This document shows positions 1-5,706 of a stretch of 5,706 bases of DNA, one piece after another. This stretch comes from an uncultured Acidobacteriota bacterium (GTDB lineage: Bacteria; Acidobacteriota; Vicinamibacteria; Vicinamibacterales; SCN-69-37), in contig CALFMR010000244.1 in the NCBI GenBank assembly GCA_937880585.1, forward strand, positions 1-5,706, read 5' to 3'. Every line of letters begins with the position of its first letter. Position 1 is the stretch's first letter. The notes beneath the pieces are model-generated. The model saw only the letters and a program-made list of their open reading frames with translations. It searched no databases and was not told where the DNA came from. The position numbers and the translations under genes are program-made.

Positions 1-494
<494 letters not shown>

Positions 495-500
495 GTGTCT

Positions 501-506
501 CTCTCC
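501..506 (-). promoter_or_regulatory. Ribosome binding site of atpD
   Basis: On the minus strand GGAGAG stands six bases before the ATG at 494. It is the strongest Shine-Dalgarno match within the atp genes and fixes the atpD start. A GC-rich stem (511-531) lies only four bases upstream of it. Confidence 0.75.
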
Positions 507-510
507 GAAT

Positions 511-531
511 CCGCGGCGCGCGCGCCGGCGG
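511..531 (-). promoter_or_regulatory. GC-rich stem-loop in the atpG-atpD spacer
   Basis: The 66-nt spacer between atpG and atpD contains a perfect 14-bp palindrome (514-527, CGGCGCGCGCGCCG). As RNA it could form a five-pair stem (514-518 with 523-527) with a four-base loop, extended past one bulged base by three more pairs (511-513 with 529-531). No U-tract follows on the minus strand, so it does not look like an intrinsic terminator. Its closeness to the atpD ribosome binding site suggests, as inference only, an effect on translation or on mRNA processing that sets beta-subunit output. In such GC-rich DNA it could also be chance. Confidence 0.4.
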
Positions 532-560
532 GAATCTGACGTCGACCGTCCGGCGCGGCG

Positions 561-1421
561 CTATTGCGCCTGAGCGCCCGAGACCACCTCGATGATCTCG
601 CGCGTGATGGCGGCCTGCCGCAGCTTGCTCATGTACAGCGTGAGGCTGTCGATCATCTCCGACGAGTTGCGCGTGGCGGCGTCCATCGCCGTCATCTGCG
701 CGGCGAAGAACGCCGCGTTCGGCTCGACGAGCGCGCGCATCACCTGCGCCTCCACGAGCTGGCCGAGCAGCACGTCGAGGATGCGCTCGGGCGACGGCTC
801 GTAGAGATAGTCCGTGCCGGCCGCCTCGGCCTCCTCGGCCGCGGACACCGAGGTGAGCGGCAGGAGCGGCTCGACGACGACCTTCTGCTGGATGACGGAC
901 TTGAACTCGTTGTAGACCATCCAGACGTTGTCGACGCGGCCTTCGACGAAATCCGCGACGGCCGGCGCGGCAATCGCCTCCGCGTCGGCGAACGAGATCG
1001 CCTTCGGCAGGTTCACGTGTTCGAAGCGGATCGGAATTCCCCGCCGCGCGAAGAAGTCGCGGCCCTTCCGTCCGACGAGACCGAGCCACACCGCGCGCCC
1101 CGCGTGCTCCGCCAGGAACGCGCCGCCGGCTTTGACGACGTTCGTGTTGAAGCTGCCGCAGAGTCCGCGGTCCGACGTGACGACGATGAGAAGCGTCGCG
1201 CCGCCGGTGCGTCGCGCGAGCAGCGGATGCGCGTGCTCGTCGACGCGCGAGGCGATGCTCGCCAGCACGTGACGCGCCTGGCCGGCGAACGGCCGCGTCG
1301 CGATGACGCGCTCCTGCGCGCGCCGCAGCTTGGACGCGGCCACCATCTTCATGGCCTTCGTGATCTGCTGCGTCGACTTCACGGCGCGGATGCGCCGGCG
1401 CATGTCAATCAGTGACGGCAT
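561..1421 (-). CDS. atpG: F1Fo ATP synthase gamma subunit
   Basis: Central rotor shaft of F1, a coiled coil of the N- and C-terminal helices that turns inside the alpha3beta3 head and couples the c ring to catalysis. At 286 residues it has the family's normal length. The N-terminal helix carries STQQITKAMKMVAASKLRRA (16-35). The Rossmann-like middle domain has TSDRGLCGSFN (82-92). The C-terminal helix has TAMDAATRNSSEMI (244-257) and the gamma signature ITREIIEVVSGAQA (272-285), and it keeps the Arg-Gln of KLRQAAI that meets the beta catch loop. The segment before the C-terminal helix reads EPNAAFFAAQM (233-243), where E. coli has ENLASEQAARM; the usual Ser-Glu and Arg are replaced. The ATG starts three bases after the atpA TGA and has only a weak GAAGG-like site about 11 bases upstream, which points to translational coupling with atpA. 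Confidence 0.97.
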   Translation of the reverse strand: MPSLIDMRRRIRAVKSTQQITKAMKMVAASKLRRAQERVIATRPFAGQARHVLASIASRVDEHAHPLLARRTGGATLLIVVTSDRGLCGSFNTNVVKAGGAFLAEHAGRAVWLGLVGRKGRDFFARRGIPIRFEHVNLPKAISFADAEAIAAPAVADFVEGRVDNVWMVYNEFKSVIQQKVVVEPLLPLTSVSAAEEAEAAGTDYLYEPSPERILDVLLGQLVEAQVMRALVEPNAAFFAAQMTAMDAATRNSSEMIDSLTLYMSKLRQAAITREIIEVVSGAQAQ

Positions 1422-1424
1422 GGC

Positions 1425-2942
1425 TCAGGCGGCCTTCGCCTTGAAGTCACGACCGTACTCCTCGAGCGCTGCCGCCAGCGCGCGCTTCACGTCGTCATCG
1501 AGGATCTTCTTCTCGGAGATGGCCGCGAGCACGCCGGGGTGTCGCGTGTCGAGGAACACGTAGAGTCCGTCTTCGTACGGCCGAAGCCGCTCGACCGCGA
1601 CCTCGTCGAGATAGCCGTTGGTCGCCGCGAAAAGAATGGCGACCTGCTTCTCGACCGGCAACGGCCGATACTGCGGCTGCTTCAGGATCTCGGTGAGGCG
1701 CTTGCCGCGGTTGAGCTGGCGCTGCGTGCCCGGATCGAGATCGCTGCCGAACTGCGCGAACGCCGCGAGCTCGCGGTACTGCGCGAGATCGAGTCGCAGC
1801 GAGCCGGCCACCTGGCGCATGGCCTTGATCTGCGCCGAGCCACCGACGCGTGACACCGAGTTCCCGACGTTGATGGCCGGCCGGATGCCCTGGTTGAAGA
1901 GATCCGCCTCGAGGAAGATCTGGCCGTCCGTGATCGAGATGACGTTGGTCGGGATGTACGCCGACAGGTCGCCGGCCTGCGTCTCGATGATCGGCAGCGC
2001 GGTGAGCGAGCCGCCGCCAATCTCCTTCTTCAGCTTCGCCGCGCGCTCGAGCAGACGCGAGTGCAGGTAGAAGACGTCGCCCGGGTACGCCTCGCGGCCC
2101 GGCGGCCGGCGCAGGAGCAGCGAAATCTCGCGGTAGGCCTGCGCGTGCTTCGAGAGGTCGTCGTAGATGCAGAGCGCGTGGCGGCTCGTGTCGCGGAAGT
2201 ACTCGCCGATCGTGCACGCCGAGTACGGGCTGATGTAGAGCAGCGGCGCGGGATCGGATGCGGCGGCCGCGACGACGATCGTGTACTCCATCGCGCCGGC
2301 CTCTTCGAGCGTCTTGACCACCTGCGCGATCGTCGACTGCTTCTGCCCGATCGCGTTGTAGATGCAGATGACGCCCAGGCCCTTCTGATTGATGATCGCG
2401 TCGACGGCCACGGCCGTCTTGCCCGTCTGCCGGTCGCCGATGATGAGCTCGCGCTGGCCGCGGCCGATGGGCACCATGCCGTCGATGGCCTTGAGTCCGG
2501 TCTGCAGCGGCTCCTTGACGGGCTGGCGATCGACGACGCCCGGCGCGAGGCGCTCGATCGGCATGAACTGCTTGGCCGTGAGCGGGCCCTTGCCGTCGAC
2601 GGGCTGGCCGAGCGCGTTCACGACGCGACCGACGAGCTCCTCGCCCACCGGCACCGAAATGATGCGCCCGGTGCGCTTGACGGTGTCGCCTTCCTTGATG
2701 TCCGTCGAGTGGCCGAGCAGCACCGCGCCGACGCTGTCTTCTTCGAGGTTGAGCGCGATACCGAAGAGCCCGTGCGGGAACTCGATCATCTCGCCCGCCA
2801 TGGCGCGCTCGATGCCCGAGAGCCGCGCGATGCCATCGCCCACCGACATCACGGTGCCCACTTCGGCCACGTCGACGTCGGCCGCGTACTGGCCGATGTG
2901 CTCACGAATGATCTTGGAGATGTCGTCGGCGTTGATCTGCAT
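1425..2942 (-). CDS. atpA: F1Fo ATP synthase alpha subunit
   Basis: Non-catalytic nucleotide-binding subunit of the alpha3beta3 head. It supplies the arginine finger to the beta catalytic sites and holds the delta subunit with its N-terminal helix. The 505-residue product is full length for the family. Visible in order: the delta-contacting N-terminal helix (about 5-20), the beta-barrel domain (about 25-95), Walker A GDRQTGKT (169-176), the Walker B strand ALCIYDD (256-262), VISITDGQIFLE (334-345), the alpha/beta signature PAINVGNSVS (355-364) with the arginine finger at Arg365 in SVSRVGG, and a complete C-terminal helical domain ending EEYGRDFKAKAA. No key residue is missing. The ATG at 2942 has GAGGAC upstream with a rather long spacing of about ten bases. 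The gene sits 56 nt after atpH and stops with TGA three bases before atpG. Confidence 0.98.
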   Translation of the reverse strand: MQINADDISKIIREHIGQYAADVDVAEVGTVMSVGDGIARLSGIERAMAGEMIEFPHGLFGIALNLEEDSVGAVLLGHSTDIKEGDTVKRTGRIISVPVGEELVGRVVNALGQPVDGKGPLTAKQFMPIERLAPGVVDRQPVKEPLQTGLKAIDGMVPIGRGQRELIIGDRQTGKTAVAVDAIINQKGLGVICIYNAIGQKQSTIAQVVKTLEEAGAMEYTIVVAAAASDPAPLLYISPYSACTIGEYFRDTSRHALCIYDDLSKHAQAYREISLLLRRPPGREAYPGDVFYLHSRLLERAAKLKKEIGGGSLTALPIIETQAGDLSAYIPTNVISITDGQIFLEADLFNQGIRPAINVGNSVSRVGGSAQIKAMRQVAGSLRLDLAQYRELAAFAQFGSDLDPGTQRQLNRGKRLTEILKQPQYRPLPVEKQVAILFAATNGYLDEVAVERLRPYEDGLYVFLDTRHPGVLAAISEKKILDDDVKRALAAALEEYGRDFKAKAA

Positions 2943-2966
2943 CGTGACTCTGTCCTCGGGTTCCTG

Positions 2967-2982
2967 TCCGAATCCTGATTCG
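2967..2982 (-). repeat. Short dyad and shared 9-mer in the atpH-atpA spacer
   Basis: On the minus strand the spacer before atpA contains CGAATC-AG-GATTCG (2969-2982), a perfect 6-bp inverted repeat around a two-base centre. The downstream half overlaps GGATTCGGA (2967-2975), a 9-mer that also occurs exactly just upstream of the atpD ribosome binding site (504-512). A two-base centre is too short for a tight RNA hairpin, so if functional it would act as a DNA or small structural element. No role is known to me and chance is possible. Confidence 0.3.
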
Positions 2983-2998
2983 ACTCGCGCGCTTTTCG

Positions 2999-3547
2999 TC
3001 AGGCGTCGGCGCGCAGCCGCTCGCGCAGCCGGTCGAGCTGGCGCGTGACGCTGCCGTCGAACACCAGGCTGCCGACCTTGGCGACGACCCCGCCGACGAT
3101 GGCGGGATCGACGCGCGCTTCAACTATCACCGGACGGCCGACCGCGCGGCCGAGCGCGTCGGCGAGCGCCTGCTGCCGCGCGGCGTCGAGCGGCACGGCC
3201 GTGACGACCTCGGCGGGGATCTGGCGCGACGCCTCGCCGGCTCGCGCGGTGAACGCGTCGGCGACCTCGCCGATGAGCGACAGACGATCGCGATCGGCGA
3301 GGAGCCGCAGCAGACGCTCCACTTCGGGCCGTACGCCGCCGGCCGCCGCGATGACCGCGTCGAGCACCGCACGCTTCTGCGCGATCGGCACGGCCGGCTC
3401 GCGGAACACGCGCGCGAGATTCGGATGCGCGGCTACGAGCGAGGCGAACGCCGCGAGGTCGCGGGCAATCACCTCGAGATGACCGTCCTCGCGCGCGGCC
3501 GTGAGCAGGCCGGTCGCGTACTGGCGGGCGGCGCCGCGTCCACTCAT
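2999..3547 (-). CDS. atpH: F1Fo ATP synthase delta subunit (OSCP)
   Basis: Peripheral-stalk connector at the top of F1, joining the alpha N-termini to the b/b' dimer so that the head does not turn with the rotor. The product has 182 residues, close to the usual 175-185. The N-terminal six-helix domain covers about residues 5-105, starting AARQYATGLLTAARE and including HPNLARVFREPAVPIAQKRA (41-60). The C-terminal domain carries the family's most conserved stretch, VDPAIVGGVVAKVGSLVFDG (146-165), followed by SVTRQLDRLRERL. The ATG at 3547 overlaps the atpF stop as ATGA, and GGGGTG lies five bases upstream, so translation is probably coupled to atpF. The family diverges strongly in sequence, but the C-terminal motif and operon position make the call firm. 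Confidence 0.95.
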   Translation of the reverse strand: MSGRGAARQYATGLLTAAREDGHLEVIARDLAAFASLVAAHPNLARVFREPAVPIAQKRAVLDAVIAAAGGVRPEVERLLRLLADRDRLSLIGEVADAFTARAGEASRQIPAEVVTAVPLDAARQQALADALGRAVGRPVIVEARVDPAIVGGVVAKVGSLVFDGSVTRQLDRLRERLRADA

Positions 3548-4197
3548 GCGCGCACCCCGGCCGTATAGCGATCGAGCAGCCGCTCCTGATCGTCTGGCGT
3601 CATCGTGCTCTCGATCCGCGTGCGCGCGAGGCGCGTCGCGAGATCCGCGGTGTACTCGACGAGCTCGCGGCGCGCCAGACGCGCTTGCAGCTCGATGCCA
3701 CCGCGCGTGCGCGCGAGCACGTGCTCACGTTCACGGGCCGCGGCTTCCTTCATGCGCGCCTGCTCGAGCGCGAGTTCCTCACGGCCGCGCGCCCGCAGTG
3801 CGTCGAGCTCGGCTGGCAGCGCCGCGAGCTCCGCGCGAACGCGCGTCAACTCGGCCTGCGCCGTCTCTCGTAGCGTCTGCGCCTCGAGGAGGTCGCGGCG
3901 GATGGTATCGCGCCGGCCGGTCAAGTACTGGACCGTCGGTCCCTTCAGGAAATAGACGAGCACGCCGGCGAGCAGCGCGAAGTTGACGGCCTTGGCGGCG
4001 GTCGCCATCCAGCCGTGTTCACTCTCCGCGCCATGCGCTTCTGCCGCTGAGGCAGCCGCCGCCTGTTCGACCGCAGGCTCCTGCGCCGCAACGACGACGG
4101 CCAGCGGCCGGCCAATGGCCGCAGTCACGACGAGCGCGAGGAGCGCCGTCAGGAACACACGAGAGCAGGACGGTAGCGTCGAACGAAGTGCAGTCAC
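3544..4197 (-). CDS. atpF: F1Fo ATP synthase b subunit with N-terminal leader
   Basis: Membrane-anchored stator b subunit; with b' it forms the peripheral stalk linking subunit a to delta. With the GTG at 4197 the protein has 217 residues. It starts with a leader (1-38) containing a basic n-region and a hydrophobic stretch RVFLTALLALVVTAAIG, and continues with an Ala/Glu-rich segment (39-61). The typical b-subunit membrane helix follows, AVNFALLAGVLVYFLKGP (70-87), and then a long charged coiled coil (about 95-192) and a short C-terminus. The open frame continues further upstream, but there it only shadows the b' gene in another frame. GTG 4197, 34 nt after the b' stop, is the first plausible start, though its Shine-Dalgarno match is poor. 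ATG 4008 would give a 154-residue protein without the leader. Leader-bearing b subunits are known from Acidobacteriota and Geobacter-like bacteria, which favours the long form. It ends in a 4-nt overlap with atpH. Confidence 0.88.
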   Translation of the reverse strand: MTALRSTLPSCSRVFLTALLALVVTAAIGRPLAVVVAAQEPAVEQAAAASAAEAHGAESEHGWMATAAKAVNFALLAGVLVYFLKGPTVQYLTGRRDTIRRDLLEAQTLRETAQAELTRVRAELAALPAELDALRARGREELALEQARMKEAAAREREHVLARTRGGIELQARLARRELVEYTADLATRLARTRIESTMTPDDQERLLDRYTAGVRA

Positions 4198-4231
4198 GAT
4201 GTCCAGTTCAGTGTCCGTCGATGGAACGGGC

Positions 4232-4660
4232 TTATGAGGCGTGCCGTCCGAGAATGCGGTTGGCGGCCTCGTCGGCGAGCGACGCGGCGTCGGCATCGAG
4301 CGCGGCGCGCGCCTTGTCGACGTCGCGGGCCAGCTCGGCTCGCGCGTCGGCCACGGCGCGATCGGCTTCGGCCCGCGTCGCTTCGAGCAGCGCCGTCCGT
4401 TCGTCGAGCGCCGCGCCGCGCATCTCATCCATCTGGCGATAGACCTCGGCGCGCGCGTCCTGCGTCTGCCGGTCGAAGGCCTCACTCGCCTGCCGCGCCT
4501 CGGTGGCGGCCTGTTCGGCCAGCCGTCGCGCCGACGTGACCGCGTCCTCGCGCTGCTTGATGACGTCGAGCACGGGCCGCAGGATCAATCGATCCAGGAC
4601 CGCGGCAAGCGCCAGCACGAGAATGACGATCCAGACGACGGACCAATCCGGGTTGAGCAC
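4232..4660 (-). CDS. atpF': F1Fo ATP synthase b' (second b-type) subunit
   Basis: Second, non-identical b-type stator subunit, expected to pair with the product of the next gene in a b/b' heterodimer. The 142-residue product starts MLNPDWSVVWIVILVLALAA. It has one membrane helix (about 8-27), the conserved turn LDRLILRPVLDVIKQRED (22-39) as the chain leaves the membrane, then an uninterrupted Ala/Glu/Arg/Asp-rich helix (about 40-135) without glycine or proline breaks apart from Gly82, typical of the stalk coiled coil. The first codon is GTG at 4660, chosen because GGAG lies six bases upstream and because this start gives exactly the short N-terminus expected before the membrane helix. It is the first atp gene after parB and has its own candidate promoter. 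Telling b' from b by sequence alone is soft: the order b' then b follows the usual arrangement in lineages with both genes, and the absence of a leader agrees. Confidence 0.9.
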   Translation of the reverse strand: MLNPDWSVVWIVILVLALAAVLDRLILRPVLDVIKQREDAVTSARRLAEQAATEARQASEAFDRQTQDARAEVYRQMDEMRGAALDERTALLEATRAEADRAVADARAELARDVDKARAALDADAASLADEAANRILGRHAS

Positions 4661-4666
4661 GCGGGA

Positions 4667-4670
4667 CTCC
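4667..4670 (-). promoter_or_regulatory. Ribosome binding site deciding the GTG start of atpF'
   Basis: GGCGGAG on the minus strand, with its GGAG core at 4667-4670, stands six bases before the GTG at 4660. This spacing supports GTG initiation; no ATG in the same frame gives a protein of suitable length. Confidence 0.65.
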
Positions 4671-4724
4671 GCCGGCGCCGAACGAGCGATCTCCCTCGCC
4701 CTTCGCGGCCAGGCAAAACATTTG

Positions 4725-4754
4725 TTTATACCATCCGCCCGCGCGTACGGGCAA
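4725..4754 (-). promoter_or_regulatory. Candidate sigma70-type promoter of the atp operon
   Basis: In the parB-atpF' spacer the minus strand reads TTGCCC (-35, 4749-4754), an 18-nt spacer, then TATAAA (-10, 4725-4730). The matches to the consensus hexamers are four of six and five of six. The -10 lies in the only AT-rich island of the spacer. Transcription would start near 4718, leaving a leader of roughly 57 nt before the GTG of atpF'. Just downstream of the -10, AAAC and GTTT arms form the imperfect palindrome AAACAAATGTTT (4716-4727), which could be an operator or only local AT richness. The promoter is inferred from sequence and fits the gene layout; readthrough from parB remains possible because no terminator is visible. 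Confidence 0.55.
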
Positions 4755-4780
4755 GACGACCGCGCCGGGCCCGGAGCGGT

Positions 4781-5689
4781 TTATCGGGGTCCCGATTGGG
4801 TGCGATCGGTCAGCATTTCATAGAGCCGCTGCAGCTCGTCTTCGTTCGCGAACTCGATCTCGATCCGCCCGCCAGACGCCCGGCGGACGATGCGAACGCG
4901 GGTGCCGAGGGCGACCTTGAGCTGGTCCTCGGCGGCCCGGGTATTGGGGTCCACGGGCCGTGCCGCCGGTGCGGGCGGAGCCGGCGTCGTCTCGCGCCGG
5001 ACGAGCGCCTCGGTGTCGCGCACGGACAACTGGCGAGAGACGACTTCACGCGCGACTCGTCGCTGCGCGGCGTCGTCTGGCAGCGCCAGGAGTGCACGGG
5101 CGTGGCCCATGCTGAGCGAGGCCGATGCCAGGTCGTTGCGCACTTCGACGGGCAGGCGAAGGAGGCGCAGGTAATTGGCGACCGTCGCGCGGTCCTTTCC
5201 TACCGCGGTCCCGATCGACTCCTGCGACATCTGGTGGTCATCGACGAGCCGCCGGTAGGCCTGCGCTTCCTCAATGGGATTGAGATCCTCGCGCTGAATA
5301 TTTTCGATGAGCGCGACCTGCAACAGGTTCGCGTCCGGCACGTCGCGGATGGCGACCGGCACCTTCAAGAGGCCCGCGCGCTGCGCCGCGCGCCAGCGGC
5401 GTTCACCGGCGACGATCTCGTAGCGGCCGTCGACCGGGCGCACGAGGATCGGCTGGATCACGCCGTGGCTGCGGATCGACTGCGCCAACTCTTCGAGGCG
5501 ATGCTCGTCGATGTGCACGCGCGGCTGGCGCGGGTTCGGCACAAGTTGGTCGATGTCGATCTCGCGCGGTGCGGTCGGCACAGCCGTCGCTGAAGCGGCT
5601 GCAGGCGGCGCAGGGGGCGGCGGAGTCGCCGGCCGATCGGGAATGAGCGCGCTCAGTCCGCGTCCAAGTGCTGGTCGTTTGTCTGCCAT
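4781..5689 (-). CDS. parB: Chromosome-partitioning protein ParB (Spo0J family)
   Basis: CTP-dependent DNA clamp that loads at parS sites, spreads over nearby DNA and, with the ATPase ParA, separates replicated origins. It has 302 residues, a normal length. The N-terminus carries the ParA-stimulating motif ALGRGLSALI (7-16), followed by a Pro/Ala-rich linker (17-43). The ParB/Srx CTP-binding domain (about 44-140) contains GERRWRAAQRAGL (95-107) and ENIQREDLNPIEEA (129-142). The helix-turn-helix (about 154-180) reads SQESIGTAVGKDRATVANYL. A second linker (about 234-250) leads to a C-terminal dimerisation domain with EDQLKVALGTRVRIV and GGRIEIEFANEDELQRLYEML. All expected motifs are intact. The ATG at 5689 has GAAGGA eight bases upstream. 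parA is normally directly upstream, but only 17 bases of that side are visible. The gene ends 120 nt before atpF'. Confidence 0.97.
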   Translation of the reverse strand: MADKRPALGRGLSALIPDRPATPPPPAPPAAASATAVPTAPREIDIDQLVPNPRQPRVHIDEHRLEELAQSIRSHGVIQPILVRPVDGRYEIVAGERRWRAAQRAGLLKVPVAIRDVPDANLLQVALIENIQREDLNPIEEAQAYRRLVDDHQMSQESIGTAVGKDRATVANYLRLLRLPVEVRNDLASASLSMGHARALLALPDDAAQRRVAREVVSRQLSVRDTEALVRRETTPAPPAPAARPVDPNTRAAEDQLKVALGTRVRIVRRASGGRIEIEFANEDELQRLYEMLTDRTQSGPR

Positions 5690-5697
5690 GACAGCGT

Positions 5698-5703
5698 TCC
5701 TTC
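5698..5703 (-). promoter_or_regulatory. Ribosome binding site of parB
   Basis: GAAGGA on the minus strand lies eight bases before the parB ATG and supports that start, which also places the conserved LGRGLSALI motif right at the N-terminus as expected. No stop codon is seen in the 17 upstream bases, so the preceding gene either ended before the window edge or overlaps parB. Confidence 0.65.
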
Positions 5704-5706
5704 GAT

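Noticed and set aside
1009..1024. Possible parS site (AGGTTCACGTGTTCGA)
   Set aside because: The CACGTG core and the left TT match the TGTTTCACGTGAAACA consensus, but only 10 of 16 positions agree and the right arm fails. It lies inside the conserved gamma coding sequence, so it is more likely a chance match.
564..1415. A 283-codon plus-strand open frame opposite atpG
   Set aside because: It coincides almost exactly with the gamma gene and has a low-complexity Arg/Asp/Leu/His composition; it is a shadow frame.
2061..2978. A 305-codon plus-strand open frame opposite atpA
   Set aside because: It is a mirror of the conserved alpha-subunit reading frame with no recognisable domain; long antisense frames are expected at this GC content.
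3715..3726. Perfect 12-bp palindrome GAGCACGTGCTC in atpF, considered as parS or an operator
   Set aside because: Outside the CACGTG core it does not match the parS arms (GAG/CTC rather than TTT/AAA). It encodes part of the coiled coil, and such palindromes are common in GC-rich coding DNA.
4198..4485. Upstream extension of the atpF frame to an ATG at 4485
   Set aside because: The extra 96 codons overlap the b' gene in another frame and read as Arg/Pro/Ser-rich low-complexity sequence with no b-subunit features; the leader and membrane helix begin only after the GTG at 4197.
4737..4774. Possible parB terminator: 5-bp hairpin (4737-4752) and the palindrome CCGGGCCCGG (4765-4774)
   Set aside because: The stem is short, the second palindrome has no loop, and no T-tract follows on the minus strand; neither has the form of an intrinsic terminator.
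4241..5593. A 450-codon open frame on the plus strand opposite parB and atpF'
   Set aside because: It lies antisense to two genes with clear family motifs, starts at a GTG within the b' C-terminus, and has the Arg/Ala/Asp/Leu-rich composition expected when GC-rich codons are read backwards.

Overview
The window is a stretch of high-GC bacterial chromosome in which every supported gene lies on the minus strand. Read in the direction of transcription, from high to low coordinates, the order is parB, atpF' (b'), atpF (b), atpH (delta), atpA (alpha), atpG (gamma) and the first 164 codons of atpD (beta), which runs off the window at base 1. All seven proteins carry family motifs that can be read directly. 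There are no RNA genes, mobile elements, CRISPR arrays or plus-strand genes that I can support.

Organism. The gene order, the paired b'/b subunits and a b subunit with a signal-peptide-like N-terminus fit Acidobacteriota (possibly Vicinamibacteria). Relatives of the old Deltaproteobacteria, such as Geobacter-type genomes, share a parB-side atp cluster. This placement is inference from layout and protein style, not from a marker search. A parB of the chromosomal type suggests, but does not prove, that the locus lies near the replication origin.

Layout. Bases 5689-4781 hold the complete chromosome-partition gene parB, with a good ribosome binding site at the window edge. Bases 4780-4661 are a 120-nt spacer containing a short AT-rich island with a good sigma70-like promoter for the atp genes. 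Bases 4660-3544 hold the two stator b-type subunits, both probably starting with GTG. Bases 3547-2999 (delta), 2942-1425 (alpha), 1421-561 (gamma) and 494-1 (beta) form a tightly packed unit with a 4-nt ATGA overlap (atpF/atpH), a 3-nt gap (atpA/atpG) and two longer gaps of 56 and 66 nt (before atpA and atpD). Those two gaps carry small sequence structures.

Function. The atp genes encode the F1 head and rotor shaft (alpha, gamma, beta) and the peripheral stalk (b, b', delta) of F1Fo ATP synthase. The a and c subunits (atpB, atpE), which form the proton channel and ring, are absent between parB and atpF' where many bacteria would have them, so they must be encoded elsewhere; atpC (epsilon) is probably just beyond the window after atpD. 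The region is mostly ordinary housekeeping DNA. The points most worth checking are an altered, normally conserved segment in gamma, the b-subunit leader, the parB/atp junction promoter, and the structures before atpD and atpA. I saw no evidence of a new biological system.
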